64,000 bases of DNA from Dyadobacter sp. MSC1_007 (GCF_023667495.1 NZ_JAMOZL010000014.1:124001-188000); one strand, 5' to 3'; numbered from the stretch's first letter, positions 25,559 to 35,287 are shown. Numbers and translations are program-made. Notes: generated from the letters alone by a model not told the origin.

Positions 25559-26473
25559 ATGCACGGACAGCCAGTGGTTTTCAAAAATATCTCAGCTTTG
25601 ATGCAGCGGGTGGGCTTGCCGTCGCCACTGCACCCGCTGATCACATTGGTCAATTATGATGAAAACAAGCCTGGTCTGGCTGACGCGGGAAGTCAATATT
25701 TGCTGCATTTTTATAAAATAGCATTTAAGTTAAGGTTCAGTGGGAAGGCCAAATATGGGCCTGGTTCTTATGATTTTACCGATGGCGGGCTTGCTTTTGT
25801 AGGGCCGAATCAGATTGTGGAGCTATCGGACGACTTGGACGAGCACGAAGGCTACGCATTGTACTTTCATCCCGATCTGTTTTTCAAACATCCGCTTGCA
25901 ACCCGCATTCATCGATACGGCTTTTTCTCCTATTCGGTGTCCGAAGCATTATTTCTTTCCGAAAAAGAGAAGAATGTGATTAAATCTGTATTTGAGTCGA
26001 TAGCGACGGAGCTGGGAACACAGACTGACCATTTCAGCCTGGATGTGCTGATTTCGCAGATCGAGTTGCTGCTTCACCATTGCAACCGCTTTTATAACCG
26101 GCAATTTCTGACACGAAATGTGGTTCATCACGATCTGATTGATCAGATGAATGCGTTTTTAAATGAGCGCTTCGAGAAGAAAGAAGCGCTGGTCAGCGGC
26201 TTGCCGACGACGCAAGAAGTAGCAGAGCATTTGAAAGTTTCGCAGCGATACTTGTCCGATATGCTGAAATCCCTCACGGGCCAGACTACCCAGCAGCACA
26301 TTCATTTGAAGATGGTTGAGAAAGCCAAGGAAATGCTAGGCAGTGATTTGCTTACCACCGCAGATGTCGCCTATGCGCTCGGCTTTGAGCATCCGCAGTC
26401 TTTCAATAAATTATTCAAACAGAAAACCGGCCTGTCGCCCGCATCTTTCCGCAAGTTGTTATATCCGAATTAG
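25559..26473 (+). CDS. AraC-family transcriptional regulator
   Basis: 304 residues from ATG 25559; a TTG 27 bases upstream is possible. C-terminal AraC domain: TTQEVAEHLKVSQRYLSDML and TTADVAYALGFEHPQSFNKLF, then KTGLSPASFRKL. The sensor half carries SPLHPLITLVNYDE and GFFSYSVSEALFLSEKEK, matching the paralogues at 15306 and 30556. It directly follows the disrupted SDR gene, its probable target. Confidence 0.92.
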   Translation: MHGQPVVFKNISALMQRVGLPSPLHPLITLVNYDENKPGLADAGSQYLLHFYKIAFKLRFSGKAKYGPGSYDFTDGGLAFVGPNQIVELSDDLDEHEGYALYFHPDLFFKHPLATRIHRYGFFSYSVSEALFLSEKEKNVIKSVFESIATELGTQTDHFSLDVLISQIELLLHHCNRFYNRQFLTRNVVHHDLIDQMNAFLNERFEKKEALVSGLPTTQEVAEHLKVSQRYLSDMLKSLTGQTTQQHIHLKMVEKAKEMLGSDLLTTADVAYALGFEHPQSFNKLFKQKTGLSPASFRKLLYPN

Positions 26474-26513
26474 CAACTGACCGCTTACAGGATTGCCGAA
26501 TGAGTTTCAGTCT

Positions 26514-28688
26514 TTATTTAACCACAACCCGAACCCGGTCCAGGTTCTGAATGCGTGTGTAAGGCGTTTTATCGTTGCCCTGCCTTTGGGCGGCTACACG
26601 GAGGGTTGGAAAATATGTGCCCGGTTTAGAGAATGTATAGGTGGTTCTCACTGTCGAGCGCGAACCCTCTTTATCCGTAAGAGCAGGCTTACAAGCCACT
26701 GGGAAGATGCCAGAGGTTTCGAAATTCCAGCCGGACTGCCTTTCTATCTCTTCGGTGGAACCTTCAAAGCTCCAGGCAGCTGCAACGATCTTGCCCATTG
26801 CTTTGGGCACATCAATTTCAGCTGTGAAAGTCACGGGTTCGCCCGTTTTCACTTCCGCGGATTTACCTCCGTTGACTTTTGCAGTAACCACAGGCTGAAT
26901 GCCTTTGCGCTCGTCGGCTGACTGAGGGACAATAACCTGTCCGTCCACCACTTTATAGCTGGTAGTTTCTGCCGGAGCAACACCCTTTTCAATCCAGGCG
27001 CTTAGGTCAAGCAGAGCCTGTTGCAATACACCCAGGTAACTCACCGTTCGGGTCGGGTCGTCTTCAATGGAAACGTCACCATGCAACGCGTGGTCGGTAT
27101 ACCAGAGGCGGAAATATTTATCGGTGCTATCGCCAAGATTTTCCTTTACCTTGGAGCGGTACCAGTCGGCCTGCCACGCAAAAGCTTCCCTGTCCCAAAG
27201 CGATTCAAGCAAAATCATCTTGCCTTTGAACTTGCCCGTCGGCAATACACCTGCGGCACCTCGGGTGAAGACCGGGCCAAGCAACATCGGACGCTGGGGA
27301 TACAGGGGTTTCCCATCTTTATCGCGGAACTGGTCATATACGTAGTATTCCTTTCCAGGTATCTGATGCCGGTGATAAGTCTGAACGGCCAGAAAATTAG
27401 AATTGTCCACCTCAACCCGGTCGCCCGGTTTTACCAATGCCAGCACAGCAGCCTCGGCAGGCCCCAGCACTACTTTATCCCCCGCGATTTTGGTTATCTG
27501 CAAGCTCTTACCCGCAGCGGCACCGCTCCTAATGAGGAGATCCCCACCCAGAAAATCGATTTCCGGAAGCACATCTGTTAACTGAAAGGCCACTGGCATC
27601 GCTCCTTCCACTCCGCCTATCGCCTTCCAGGCAGCATCGGCTGTACCCCGTTCGGTAGGTGAAACGGGCTCTGTTAATCCCAGATCGACTGCCTTTCCCA
27701 TGGAAATGCCTCCTTTTATCGTGCTAGACTGTTGAATCCTGGCTTTCAATAGTGAAGCCGGCGGATTGGCGCCCAGGTACCCGGGGCTCTTCCAGAAATC
27801 ATTTTCGAAATACGCCTTGTCAGCTCTGACCACCCCTTGGTACAAAACCAGAAAACCATGGATGCCCATTCGCTTATAGCCAAACCAGGCTTTGGGTGGA
27901 AAACCCATTTTGGTCACCTCCTCCAAGGCCTGCTTCTCCTCGGCGTTCAGTCCGTCGTACATGTCGCCGCTGCCGCCCGGCTCCAAGGCATCCACAATCT
28001 GGGGAAACTTGTCTTTAAGCACCCGCATTGCATGCATCCGCACGGTGAACACATTGGGAATGGCCATCGGAGAGCCCAGTACATAAGGGACAACACCGTC
28101 CCAAACGTCTTCCGTGTTTTCAATACTTCCAACCGTCCGATACGCCCCTCCGCTACCGCCGAAAGCATAGCCATAAGGTCGCTTGCCTCCGTAGATCCGG
28201 ACGGCTACAACCCGTGAAAATTGCGCCGCAGCTGCACTAACCCTATATGCTCCAATAGTTGGGTCCCTGGATTCCGGCCTGGCAAAATCTACCCGTCCTC
28301 CCCCATTGGTTTCGATGAAGTAAGCTCCGTGCGTAAGCGCAAAGCCAATCTTGTCTTCCTCCCCCGAGGCGCCCTGGGACAAGGTTTCACTGTCAGGAAA
28401 AGGGGTAATGTACTGGAAAAAGCGCCCCTGGTAGCCTTCCTTGGATGGAAAGTAGAAGGAAAAGCGTGCGCCAGTGCCTTTAAACCCGCCATGGACATAC
28501 CGGTGGCGCAGGGGCTTGTCGCGCCACTCATCCGTATCCACATAAGGCTGGTTAAACAATGTATCCTGAGTTGTGAAGTTTTTGGCCAGCTCAGCGCTCA
28601 ACTGCGGCAAATTATTTTGTGCATGACCGAGCCCTGCACCAATAACCAATAGACAAAACAAGACATTGCGAAATGGGCTGGCGGGCAT
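26514..28688 (-). CDS. Secreted tannase/feruloyl-esterase-like hydrolase with PKD-type C-terminus
   Basis: 724 residues. A signal peptide spans 1 to about 23 (MPASPFRNVLFCLLVIGAG, then HAQ). The hydrolase part has GGSGG with the likely nucleophile Ser179, and a candidate catalytic His in YTDHALHGD (about residue 560). A C-terminal PKD-like beta sandwich reads VTAKVNGGKSAEVKTGEPVT to the end (YTFSKPGTYFPTLRV). The family is suggested by the GGSGG context and size; substrate is unknown. The TetR gene just upstream on the same strand may regulate it. Confidence 0.6.
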   Translation of the reverse strand: MPASPFRNVLFCLLVIGAGLGHAQNNLPQLSAELAKNFTTQDTLFNQPYVDTDEWRDKPLRHRYVHGGFKGTGARFSFYFPSKEGYQGRFFQYITPFPDSETLSQGASGEEDKIGFALTHGAYFIETNGGGRVDFARPESRDPTIGAYRVSAAAAQFSRVVAVRIYGGKRPYGYAFGGSGGAYRTVGSIENTEDVWDGVVPYVLGSPMAIPNVFTVRMHAMRVLKDKFPQIVDALEPGGSGDMYDGLNAEEKQALEEVTKMGFPPKAWFGYKRMGIHGFLVLYQGVVRADKAYFENDFWKSPGYLGANPPASLLKARIQQSSTIKGGISMGKAVDLGLTEPVSPTERGTADAAWKAIGGVEGAMPVAFQLTDVLPEIDFLGGDLLIRSGAAAGKSLQITKIAGDKVVLGPAEAAVLALVKPGDRVEVDNSNFLAVQTYHRHQIPGKEYYVYDQFRDKDGKPLYPQRPMLLGPVFTRGAAGVLPTGKFKGKMILLESLWDREAFAWQADWYRSKVKENLGDSTDKYFRLWYTDHALHGDVSIEDDPTRTVSYLGVLQQALLDLSAWIEKGVAPAETTSYKVVDGQVIVPQSADERKGIQPVVTAKVNGGKSAEVKTGEPVTFTAEIDVPKAMGKIVAAAWSFEGSTEEIERQSGWNFETSGIFPVACKPALTDKEGSRSTVRTTYTFSKPGTYFPTLRVAAQRQGNDKTPYTRIQNLDRVRVVVK

Positions 28689-28735
28689 GGCTTTATGCTG
28701 GTGTTTTAATGATTTAAATTCAACTCACGCGGATT

Positions 28736-29350
28736 CTATTGTTCCTCAGGAAATCGCAGAGACTGGATATGTTCATCCAAAGCGTACAGACCGGTTTCGG
28801 TACAAAGGCCGCGGATATAACTTGCCGTTGTTTGTAGCAGCAGATTCTCGGCAGACAAACCGAACCGTTTAAAGTCTTCTGTCCGGACAGCCGCACGATG
28901 TAGTGTAAGCACACTTCGCAATGCCACCTGCGGAAATATATTCTTTCGAAAAGCGCCTTGTTCTATTCCTCTCTCAATAATGGACAGAAAATGTTCTTCG
29001 AATTTTTTGGCGATTACGCCCTCCACCTTTTTTCCGAGCTCCGGATAGTAATGATGCAGATCCTCATAAAAAATGTGATTGACATTGTATTCGGTCTGAA
29101 CTGCGATCTGCCAAACATTAAAGAAATGACAGGCCGCATTTTGCTCACTCGACAGACTGAGCAGCATTTCATACTGCCCATCGTGGTACAAGTACAGTAC
29201 CTGCTCCAATAAGTCTTCTTTGTTTTTGAAATATTTATAGATGGTCTTGGTGGAAATGCCCAGCCAGTCAACAAGCTTCTGATTGGACATTTCCCGGATG
29301 CCGTGTTCGAGAAACAGCTTCAGTGACTTCTGTAAGATTTCTTCTTTCAT
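28736..29350 (-). CDS. TetR/AcrR-family transcriptional regulator
   Basis: 204 residues from ATG 29350 (MKEEILQKSLKLFLEHG); 11 upstream codons are not needed. The N-terminal HTH is typical: SNQKLVDWLGISTKTIYKYF, KNKEDLL. The C-terminal helical ligand domain (about 60-200) is generic. It lies 47 bp upstream of the esterase gene on the same strand, suggesting local control. Confidence 0.92.
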   Translation of the reverse strand: MKEEILQKSLKLFLEHGIREMSNQKLVDWLGISTKTIYKYFKNKEDLLEQVLYLYHDGQYEMLLSLSSEQNAACHFFNVWQIAVQTEYNVNHIFYEDLHHYYPELGKKVEGVIAKKFEEHFLSIIERGIEQGAFRKNIFPQVALRSVLTLHRAAVRTEDFKRFGLSAENLLLQTTASYIRGLCTETGLYALDEHIQSLRFPEEQ

Positions 29351-29403
29351 GGTAACGTGGTCATGTGCAGTCCGAGGCGACAAAAAGCAACAGCCCTTAT
29401 CGA

Positions 29404-29778
29404 TTATTTCACTCGTTTGGCGGTCGCTTCAAAATTGTGCACTGAACCTTTTAGATGGTCATTATCGACTTTGGCCAGCTCCATAGACGTTTCGTCGCCC
29501 TGCGAGGACTCAAAGTAGATAATTAGTTTCTCAGCACTCTCTTCCACTTTCACTATTTTGCGGGCGCCGCTGGCGGGATCGGCCTTATCAACCAGGCTCC
29601 CGGTCAGTTTGCCGTTCTCCCGCATTAAATCCATCAAAAAAACTACATCGCCGCGGGGTGAGCCTGGTACCGAGATTTCCCATTTTCCAGCATAGAAATC
29701 CGTCGGGGCTGCCTGTGAAAATCCGTTAAAAACGACTCCGAAAATCAGGAAGCAAAGAACAGAACACATTGTTTTCAT
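29404..29778 (-). CDS. Small secreted protein, lipocalin-like
   Basis: 124 residues with a signal peptide (MKTMCSVLCFLIFGVVFNGF, then SQA). The mature part begins YAGKWEISVPG and continues as alternating strands (LTGSLVDKADP, SAEKLIIYFESS), like a small beta barrel. The C-terminal domain of the SelA-like protein at 48603-50279 has the same opening (SGRWDVSIEFY) and layout, so the fold may be shared. Function is unknown. It is the first gene before the TetR gene on this strand. Confidence 0.65.
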   Translation of the reverse strand: MKTMCSVLCFLIFGVVFNGFSQAAPTDFYAGKWEISVPGSPRGDVVFLMDLMRENGKLTGSLVDKADPASGARKIVKVEESAEKLIIYFESSQGDETSMELAKVDNDHLKGSVHNFEATAKRVK

Positions 29779-29991
29779 GATGATTATTGGATTAAAGTAA
29801 AAAAACGAACAATCGGCCCCTGCACAACAAGTAATTACCTGGTCTCATTGAACTGGCCTTGCCGGAAATTATAATTCTTAAAATAATTTCCAACAAAGAA
29901 GAGGAAATTATTTCTATAAGAAAAATTTCCATTCAAATATTTTTCGTTTCAGGTCGTCTTTTTTTCACTGCTTCCGAAAATAAGCATCATG

Positions 29992-30330
29992 CTAATTCAA
30001 TCTGGCTATCTCCCTTTCTACTCTCAACAAAAATTTGGATCGTGATTTCAACGTATCTATATCCTTGTGGGAGGATAGATAGAATACACCTTCCTTGTTG
30101 GGATCGTCGAGCAGATAAAATCTGTAACCATACTTCACCTCCCCCGGCAACAGTTCGTTACCTCTGATGATTGGTACAAACTGATATAATATTGCTCCGT
30201 GTTCCTTAAAATAATCCGGGGTGTACGGTGTAGTGAGCCGGTCGGGATTTAATTGCTTCGCATCTTGTTCGGACGGTTTTCGCATGACGATCAAAGGTTT
30301 GCTGGTGATGACATATAGCAAAAATAACAT
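29992..30330 (-). CDS. Hypothetical protein
   Basis: 112 residues from the longest start; an inner Met gives 97 residues (MRKPSEQDAKQLNPDRLTT). It has no signal peptide or recognised domain. Composition is mixed, with strands around EVKYGYRFYLLDD and a C-terminal basic helix (KSRSKFLLRVEREIARLN). It is isolated between the secreted protein and the AraC gene, and the region on both sides is non-coding. Confidence 0.5.
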   Translation of the reverse strand: MLFLLYVITSKPLIVMRKPSEQDAKQLNPDRLTTPYTPDYFKEHGAILYQFVPIIRGNELLPGEVKYGYRFYLLDDPNKEGVFYLSSHKDIDTLKSRSKFLLRVEREIARLN

Positions 30331-30555
30331 CCTCTTTTGAGAAACACACCATGTTTGATATTATTTATATCTTATTTTTGATACTAATAAAATCATTACA
30401 GTAAATCCGCCGACTCGTGGAGCGATCGATATCTACAAAAAGCAGAATGATAAGATAACAAAGCATCAAGAGGCACTTGGATCGATCAAGACCCGAATTT
30501 CTGGCAGAAGAAGAGTATACGAGGAATGAAACTTGCGACCGGACCAACCTTGCCA

Positions 30556-31451
30556 TTAATTGAGATTCCGGTACTCATTGGGCGTAACACCCACCTTTTG
30601 CTTAAACAGGCGTGTGAAATGCTGCTGATACTTGAAACCGAGCTCATCAGCTATTTCATTGATGGTTTTGTCGGGATCAAAGATCTTCCCTTTGGCTTCA
30701 TCGATCAGTTTTGATTGAATGTAATCCAATGCGGTGCTGCCAGACTCTTTTTTAATAAGGTCACCAAAATAATTAGGAGAAATGTGCAGTTGATCAGCGC
30801 AATAGGCGACTGTCGGCAATCCCAATGTGCGCGCTGTGCCGGATTTGAAATAATCGTTTAGCAGGTTTTCAAAGCGCACCAATATATCCTTGTTGACGTG
30901 GCTCCTGGTAATAAATTGCCGGTCATAGAACCGCATACAGTAGTTTAGCAGCAGCTCTATATTGGAAACGATCAGTGTTTTACTATGCTTGTCAATATTG
31001 TGATCTATCTCGGTTTCAATCTTTTGCAGGCAATCGTTGATAGTCGCTCTTTCCTTTTTGGACAAATGCAAAGCTTCATTTACTTCATAAGAAAAGAATG
31101 AATAGTCTTTAATGTGTTTCTCCAGATTCGTACCGGCAATGAGATCCGGGTGAAACACGAGCGCCCTCCCCCATGGTTTGACGATCTGGCCGGTGCTATC
31201 GACCCCGTACACCTGGCCCGGTGATATAAAAACCAACGTGCCGTCTTCATAGTCATAAGGCTGGCACCCGTACCGTATATCGCCGCATTTGATGTATTTC
31301 AAAAAAATGGCGTATACCCCCATATACCTGCGAAAGTACCGGTAGGTCGGCATTTCATCGAAATTCACTACACTAACCAACGGTGCCGCGTATCCACCCC
31401 CATTGCTTCGTTGTACTGTTTTACAGTATCGATCCTTTCAAGATGTTCCAT
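30556..31451 (-). pseudogene. AraC-family regulator with frameshift near its start
   Basis: The body of the gene is open from 31380 downward and includes the AraC domain (VAYCADQLHISPNYFGDLIK, TINEIADELGFKYQQHFTRL). The matching N-terminus starts at ATG 31451, MEHLERIDTVKQYNEAMGVD, one base out of frame. Adding one C at 31379-31384 (CC to CCC) gives the family motif HPLVSVVNFDE and about 298 residues. The paralogues at 15306 and 25559 have HPLFS and HPLIT here, so the joined form is right. A real null mutation or an indel error are both possible. Confidence 0.82.
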
Positions 31452-31604
31452 AATGCCAATTGTTTTATGCAAATTTAGTAAACAGAGGGCCGCCGGAGAT
31501 TATGGTGCATTCAAATCAGTAAAAGTGGTAAATACTTCTGTATTCTGTATAAATGGGGGAAAACGGTAATGGCGAACTTTGTCAAACAATAAACCAGCAC
31601 TACA

Positions 31605-32669
31605 ATGGGCAATAATAAATTTCTTGAATGGACACTGCTTTTTGTCTTCCTAATAACTGCCAGTACAGTGAATGCACAGCATAAAAATAGTACCGCTTTA
31701 AATGAACACCAGCAAAGCATGGCGGCGATCGCGGCCCTGACCGCCACCGGCAACATACCACAACTTAAAGCCGCACTGAATACAGGATTGGACGCAGGCC
31801 TGACAGTCAATGAAATAAAGGAGGCGTTAGTGCAGCTTTATGCCTATTGCGGCTTCCCAAGAAGCCTGAATGCAATTAACACCCTGATGTCCGTCCTGGA
31901 CGAAAGGAAAGCAAAAGGGATAAAAGATGTGGAAGGGAAGGACGCTTCACCCATCGCGACGACCTCTGACAAATACGAAACCGGAAAACGGACGTTGCAG
32001 CAATTGACCGGCAAAGAAGAAAAAGGGCCCAAAACCGGCGCCAACGCCTTCGCTCCGGTTATCGATACCTTTTTGAAAGAGCATTTATTTGCGGATATAT
32101 TCAGCCGTGATGTATTAAATCATCGTCAGCGCGAGTTTGTCACGATTTCCGCGCTCGCTGCCATGCCCGGCGTGGAGCCACAATTGCAGGCCCACCTCGC
32201 GATGGGTAAAAACACAGGGGTTACCGAACCACAGCTTAAAGAACTCACCGAAATTATCGAAAAGCATGTCGGCAGGGCGCAAGCCAATGTTTTAAGGAAG
32301 GCGATGGCAGAGCCAATACTACCGGCTACTCAACCGGATATGATGGTGAGGATTTCCGAAATCGAGATCGTTCCCGAATACCTGCAAGAATATAAAGCCA
32401 TTCTTGAAAAAGAATCGTCAGAATCCGTAAAAATAGAGCCGGGGGTTATTGCTATTTATCCGATGTACCAGAAGGAAAACCCCAGCCAGATCAGGATATT
32501 GGAAATCTATGCCAACCAGGCCGCTTATAAGTCCCATTTGCAGACGGCGCATTTTCTGCATTATAAAACGACAACATTGAAAATGGTCAAGACATTAAAA
32601 CTGGTGGATATGAACGCAATCGATCCGGAGATCATGAATCTGGTATTTAAAAAACTAGGGAGCGATTAG
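31605..32669 (+). CDS. Secreted carboxymuconolactone decarboxylase/monooxygenase-domain protein
   Basis: 354 residues. Signal peptide at 1-25 (ending VNAQ). Two AhpD/CMD-like segments follow: about 30-110 (LTVNEIKEALVQLYAYCGFP) and 150-235 (HRQREFVTISALAAMPGVEP), the second without a CxxC pair. A C-terminal ABM-type ferredoxin-like domain (about 250-340) reads RISEIEIVPEYLQEYKAIL and IRILEIYANQAAYKSHLQT. The fusion suggests oxidative handling of a small aromatic or quinone in the periplasm. It is divergent from the frameshifted AraC gene. Confidence 0.85.
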   Translation: MGNNKFLEWTLLFVFLITASTVNAQHKNSTALNEHQQSMAAIAALTATGNIPQLKAALNTGLDAGLTVNEIKEALVQLYAYCGFPRSLNAINTLMSVLDERKAKGIKDVEGKDASPIATTSDKYETGKRTLQQLTGKEEKGPKTGANAFAPVIDTFLKEHLFADIFSRDVLNHRQREFVTISALAAMPGVEPQLQAHLAMGKNTGVTEPQLKELTEIIEKHVGRAQANVLRKAMAEPILPATQPDMMVRISEIEIVPEYLQEYKAILEKESSESVKIEPGVIAIYPMYQKENPSQIRILEIYANQAAYKSHLQTAHFLHYKTTTLKMVKTLKLVDMNAIDPEIMNLVFKKLGSD

Positions 32670-32904
32670 CGCCGGACAGCGTATGAGGTCTACCCTTTTC
32701 AGCGAAAGACCAAGTCCGACTATGAAGTTGAATCCATCCGTTCTCTTACACCTGATGTTTCCCTGGTTAGGATCGGGGGCAATATGGAGTTTTCCAACCA
32801 TTTCAACCCAATTCTTCTCTAACAGATAATCTTTTCTTTCGATCGAAGTAGCGTTTTAATGCTTTTTTACGACTTCATCAAAAACAACTTAATCTGTTAG
32901 CAAA

Positions 32905-33399
32905 ATGAAAACACATTTTTCACAGCGTGTCGCGCTTCTATTCCTTTTTGTTCTCGCAATTTCCTTTTCTTGTAACCGGGAAGACAACGGGCCCGAGCCG
33001 GATTTAGGTCTTGTCCAGACGAGCGGCAAGGAGTATCAGCGGTTAATGGCCGAACGAGAGACGTTTGAGGGTACTCCTTTCGAAATCCAAAAAGTCACCA
33101 GAGTTGATAACGTATTGAAGATTGATGTTGTTGGCGCCGGCGGAATTGACAATTACAAGGTGGTTTGGGACGGTATACTATTGGAATCGTTTCCGATGCA
33201 GGCCAACCTCATCGTAGGATATGACGCGCCTGACGGTGTTCAGGACGCCATGCTGCACAACTACACACTGGAAGTAGATCTCCAAAAGCTCTTCGGTAGC
33301 GCAGCCAATGCATCTGACGTAACCGTGCAAGTGTCCAACGGCTCCAAAAAACAAGATACGGTTATTGATCCTGACGGAAGCACATCCAGTCCCAAATAA
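32905..33399 (+). CDS. Putative lipoprotein
   Basis: 164 residues. The signal (MKTHFSQRVALLFLFVLAIS) is followed by FSCNRED, a lipobox-like Cys with acidic residues as is usual in Bacteroidota surface lipoproteins. The mature part has two beta segments, VDNVLKIDVVGAGGIDNYK and the C-terminal VTVQVSNGSKKQDT. No family is recognised. It ends in a terminator hairpin (33431-33461) before a sigma-factor gene. Confidence 0.65.
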   Translation: MKTHFSQRVALLFLFVLAISFSCNREDNGPEPDLGLVQTSGKEYQRLMAERETFEGTPFEIQKVTRVDNVLKIDVVGAGGIDNYKVVWDGILLESFPMQANLIVGYDAPDGVQDAMLHNYTLEVDLQKLFGSAANASDVTVQVSNGSKKQDTVIDPDGSTSSPK

Positions 33400-33430
33400 T
33401 TACTGCATCCTATTTCAATCACCTTATCTA

Positions 33431-33461
33431 TTATTGGCCCTGATTTCGTCGGGGCCAATAA
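33431..33461 (+). terminator. Terminator of the lipoprotein gene
   Basis: TTATTGGCCC (33431-33440) and GGGCCAATAA (33452-33461) form a perfect 10-bp stem with an 11-nt loop, followed by a moderately T-rich tail. It also argues against starting the sigma factor upstream of it. Confidence 0.7.
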
Positions 33462-33475
33462 CGTTATATCTTATT

Positions 33476-34039
33476 GTGGAATGGCTATCTGATTGCACAA
33501 CCGATGAAAAACAATGGATTGAACGCTGCGCAAAACGGGATCCGAAAGCGCAGCAATGGGTTTTTAAGCATTTTTTTGGTTTAGCGATGGGAATAAGTTT
33601 GCGGTACCTTTCTGATCATGCTACCGCGCAGGAAGCAGTGAGCGACTCTTTCCTCAAAATATTTGATCAGTTACCCAGACAACTTGCAGGCATCAGGTCA
33701 TTTAAGGCATGGATGCGGGCCCTGGTTGTTCGCACGGCCATTGATTATTTTCGAAAAGAAAAGAAAAACTATCGCATGACCAGCCTGGATGCCGATCATG
33801 ACAGCTTCGCAACAAGTAACGAGATCGCTGAAAACCAGTCAGTAGCAGAAATCTTAGAGTTGCTTGACAAACTTCCGCCGGTATGGAAAGTAGTATTTAA
33901 CCTGTATGAAGTGGAAGGTTACAGCCATGAAGAGATAGGAAAAATGCTGCTTATCCCGGCCTCATCTTCCAGGGCGTATCTTGCCAAAAGCAAACAGAGC
34001 CTGCGAAAATTGATCACCATTCAAAACGGAAGCCATTAA
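33476..34039 (+). CDS. ECF-type RNA polymerase sigma factor
   Basis: 187 residues from GTG 33476 (VEWLSDCTTDEKQWIER). The open frame runs further upstream, but that part crosses a terminator hairpin. Region 2 includes ERCAKRDPKAQQWVFKHF and the DNA-melting region SFKAWMRALVVRTAIDYFR; region 4 is LPPVWKVVFNLYEVEGYSHE with EIGKMLLIPASSSRAYLAKS. It is followed after one base by the membrane protein at 34041, the usual ECF plus anti-sigma or partner pairing. Confidence 0.88.
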   Translation: MEWLSDCTTDEKQWIERCAKRDPKAQQWVFKHFFGLAMGISLRYLSDHATAQEAVSDSFLKIFDQLPRQLAGIRSFKAWMRALVVRTAIDYFRKEKKNYRMTSLDADHDSFATSNEIAENQSVAEILELLDKLPPVWKVVFNLYEVEGYSHEEIGKMLLIPASSSRAYLAKSKQSLRKLITIQNGSH

Positions 34040-34040
34040 G

Positions 34041-35282
34041 ATGTCAGATCAGGAACCCGTAGGCAAACGAATGCTCGGTCAGCTCCGTGAGTATACCGAA
34101 CCCTATCAGCCCGACGCCTGGGCGCATTTCGAGCAATTCCGTGCCAACAAAAAACGCAAAAGAAGAATCTTGGTTTATTGGATGAGTGCAGCGGCATTGC
34201 TGTTTATTTTTGGGACAGCTATATTGATACGCCAGGTTATGCCGACCGGCAAATCAACAAAAAACACAATTGCACACAACGAGCTTGAAAGCCGTAGACC
34301 TTCCGGCAAGGGCGAACCTGAAAAGTTAGTCCCTTCTGAAAGCGCAAATGTTGAAAGGCTCGCAACACGGCAAAATCAGGCAAATAATGAAAAACGAATA
34401 CCGACAAAGCCCCATAGCCCTACAAGTTCCGGAAACAACTCACCTATCAATAACCAGGACTATTTGCCGGAAAGCAAACCACAAACAGCGGATGACAATG
34501 ATATCCAGGGCGATCTGACGATGGCCTTCCTGGCCCATCAGCCTTTCAGGTTTCAAATTGTGCATTTCAAAAAATTGTATATCCCCGTCGGGCAGCAGCA
34601 GGAACGGCAAGCACCTGTAGAGCCAGCCAGATTGATTCGTTTAGGCTTTGGCCTTTCACAACAATCCAATCAGGCGGCTGATACAAAAATGGAACTGAAT
34701 TACGGCGTTGGCGGTGCCCTATCTATTCCTTTAACGTCCAAACTGGCCTTTACGACGGGTTTTTATGGCAGCAAGCAGTCGTTGAATCTGGAAAAACAGG
34801 CCGCTCTGTCCGGAGCGTCTGCGGAGGGACTAATGCAGCTGCAGCGGGCGCGCTACCACTGGGTTAGCCTGGAAGCACCTCTGCATGTGCAGTACCGGGT
34901 AAAAACCCTGAAAAAACTCGGCATCAACGCGGTCGGGGGTATTTCCCTACAAAGCAGCGTTGGACAAGTCTCAGACTACTTCTATAAAACCAGCCGGACG
35001 ATTACCACGCTGGCAGAAACGGAGGGCGGACCGGTTATTGTTTCAACTCAAACCGTGGAGGATTTCAGTTCGGTCGAAGATAAAGACCAAAAAAGCAAAT
35101 GGGCATTTGGCAGTTCTCTTTATTTTGGGCTGGGAATCAATTATCAAGTGCAAAACACGGGTGTAGAACTCGAACCATATATCAAATATCCTATCGGTGC
35201 TGTAACCGTTGAAAAGTTGCGCCTCACCTCCGTCGGCATTCAATTGCGGTTGACCAGACCGGTTAAGAAACCAGAGCGGTGA
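34041..35282 (+). CDS. Membrane-anchored outer-membrane-barrel-like protein, ECF partner
   Basis: 413 residues. Residues 1-40 are cytoplasmic in style (AWAHFEQFRANKKRKRR), then one transmembrane helix (about 44-65, ILVYWMSAAALLFIFG), a Ser/Asn/Pro-rich linker (about 70-160), and a beta-rich C-terminal part from about 200 with alternating strands (SIPLTSKLAFTTGFYGSKQS, GVELEPYIKYPIGAV). Such proteins follow ECF sigma genes in Bacteroidota and may act as anti-sigma factors; the regulatory role is inferred from position. Confidence 0.65.
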   Translation: MSDQEPVGKRMLGQLREYTEPYQPDAWAHFEQFRANKKRKRRILVYWMSAAALLFIFGTAILIRQVMPTGKSTKNTIAHNELESRRPSGKGEPEKLVPSESANVERLATRQNQANNEKRIPTKPHSPTSSGNNSPINNQDYLPESKPQTADDNDIQGDLTMAFLAHQPFRFQIVHFKKLYIPVGQQQERQAPVEPARLIRLGFGLSQQSNQAADTKMELNYGVGGALSIPLTSKLAFTTGFYGSKQSLNLEKQAALSGASAEGLMQLQRARYHWVSLEAPLHVQYRVKTLKKLGINAVGGISLQSSVGQVSDYFYKTSRTITTLAETEGGPVIVSTQTVEDFSSVEDKDQKSKWAFGSSLYFGLGINYQVQNTGVELEPYIKYPIGAVTVEKLRLTSVGIQLRLTRPVKKPER

Positions 35283-35287
35283 TGCTG

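Noticed and set aside
30365..30555. Minus-strand frame between two AraC/hypothetical genes
   Set aside because: Composition and lack of any family pattern; it looks non-coding.
33365..33475. Upstream extension of the sigma-factor frame
   Set aside because: It covers the end of the lipoprotein gene and a perfect terminator hairpin, so translation is unlikely to start there.
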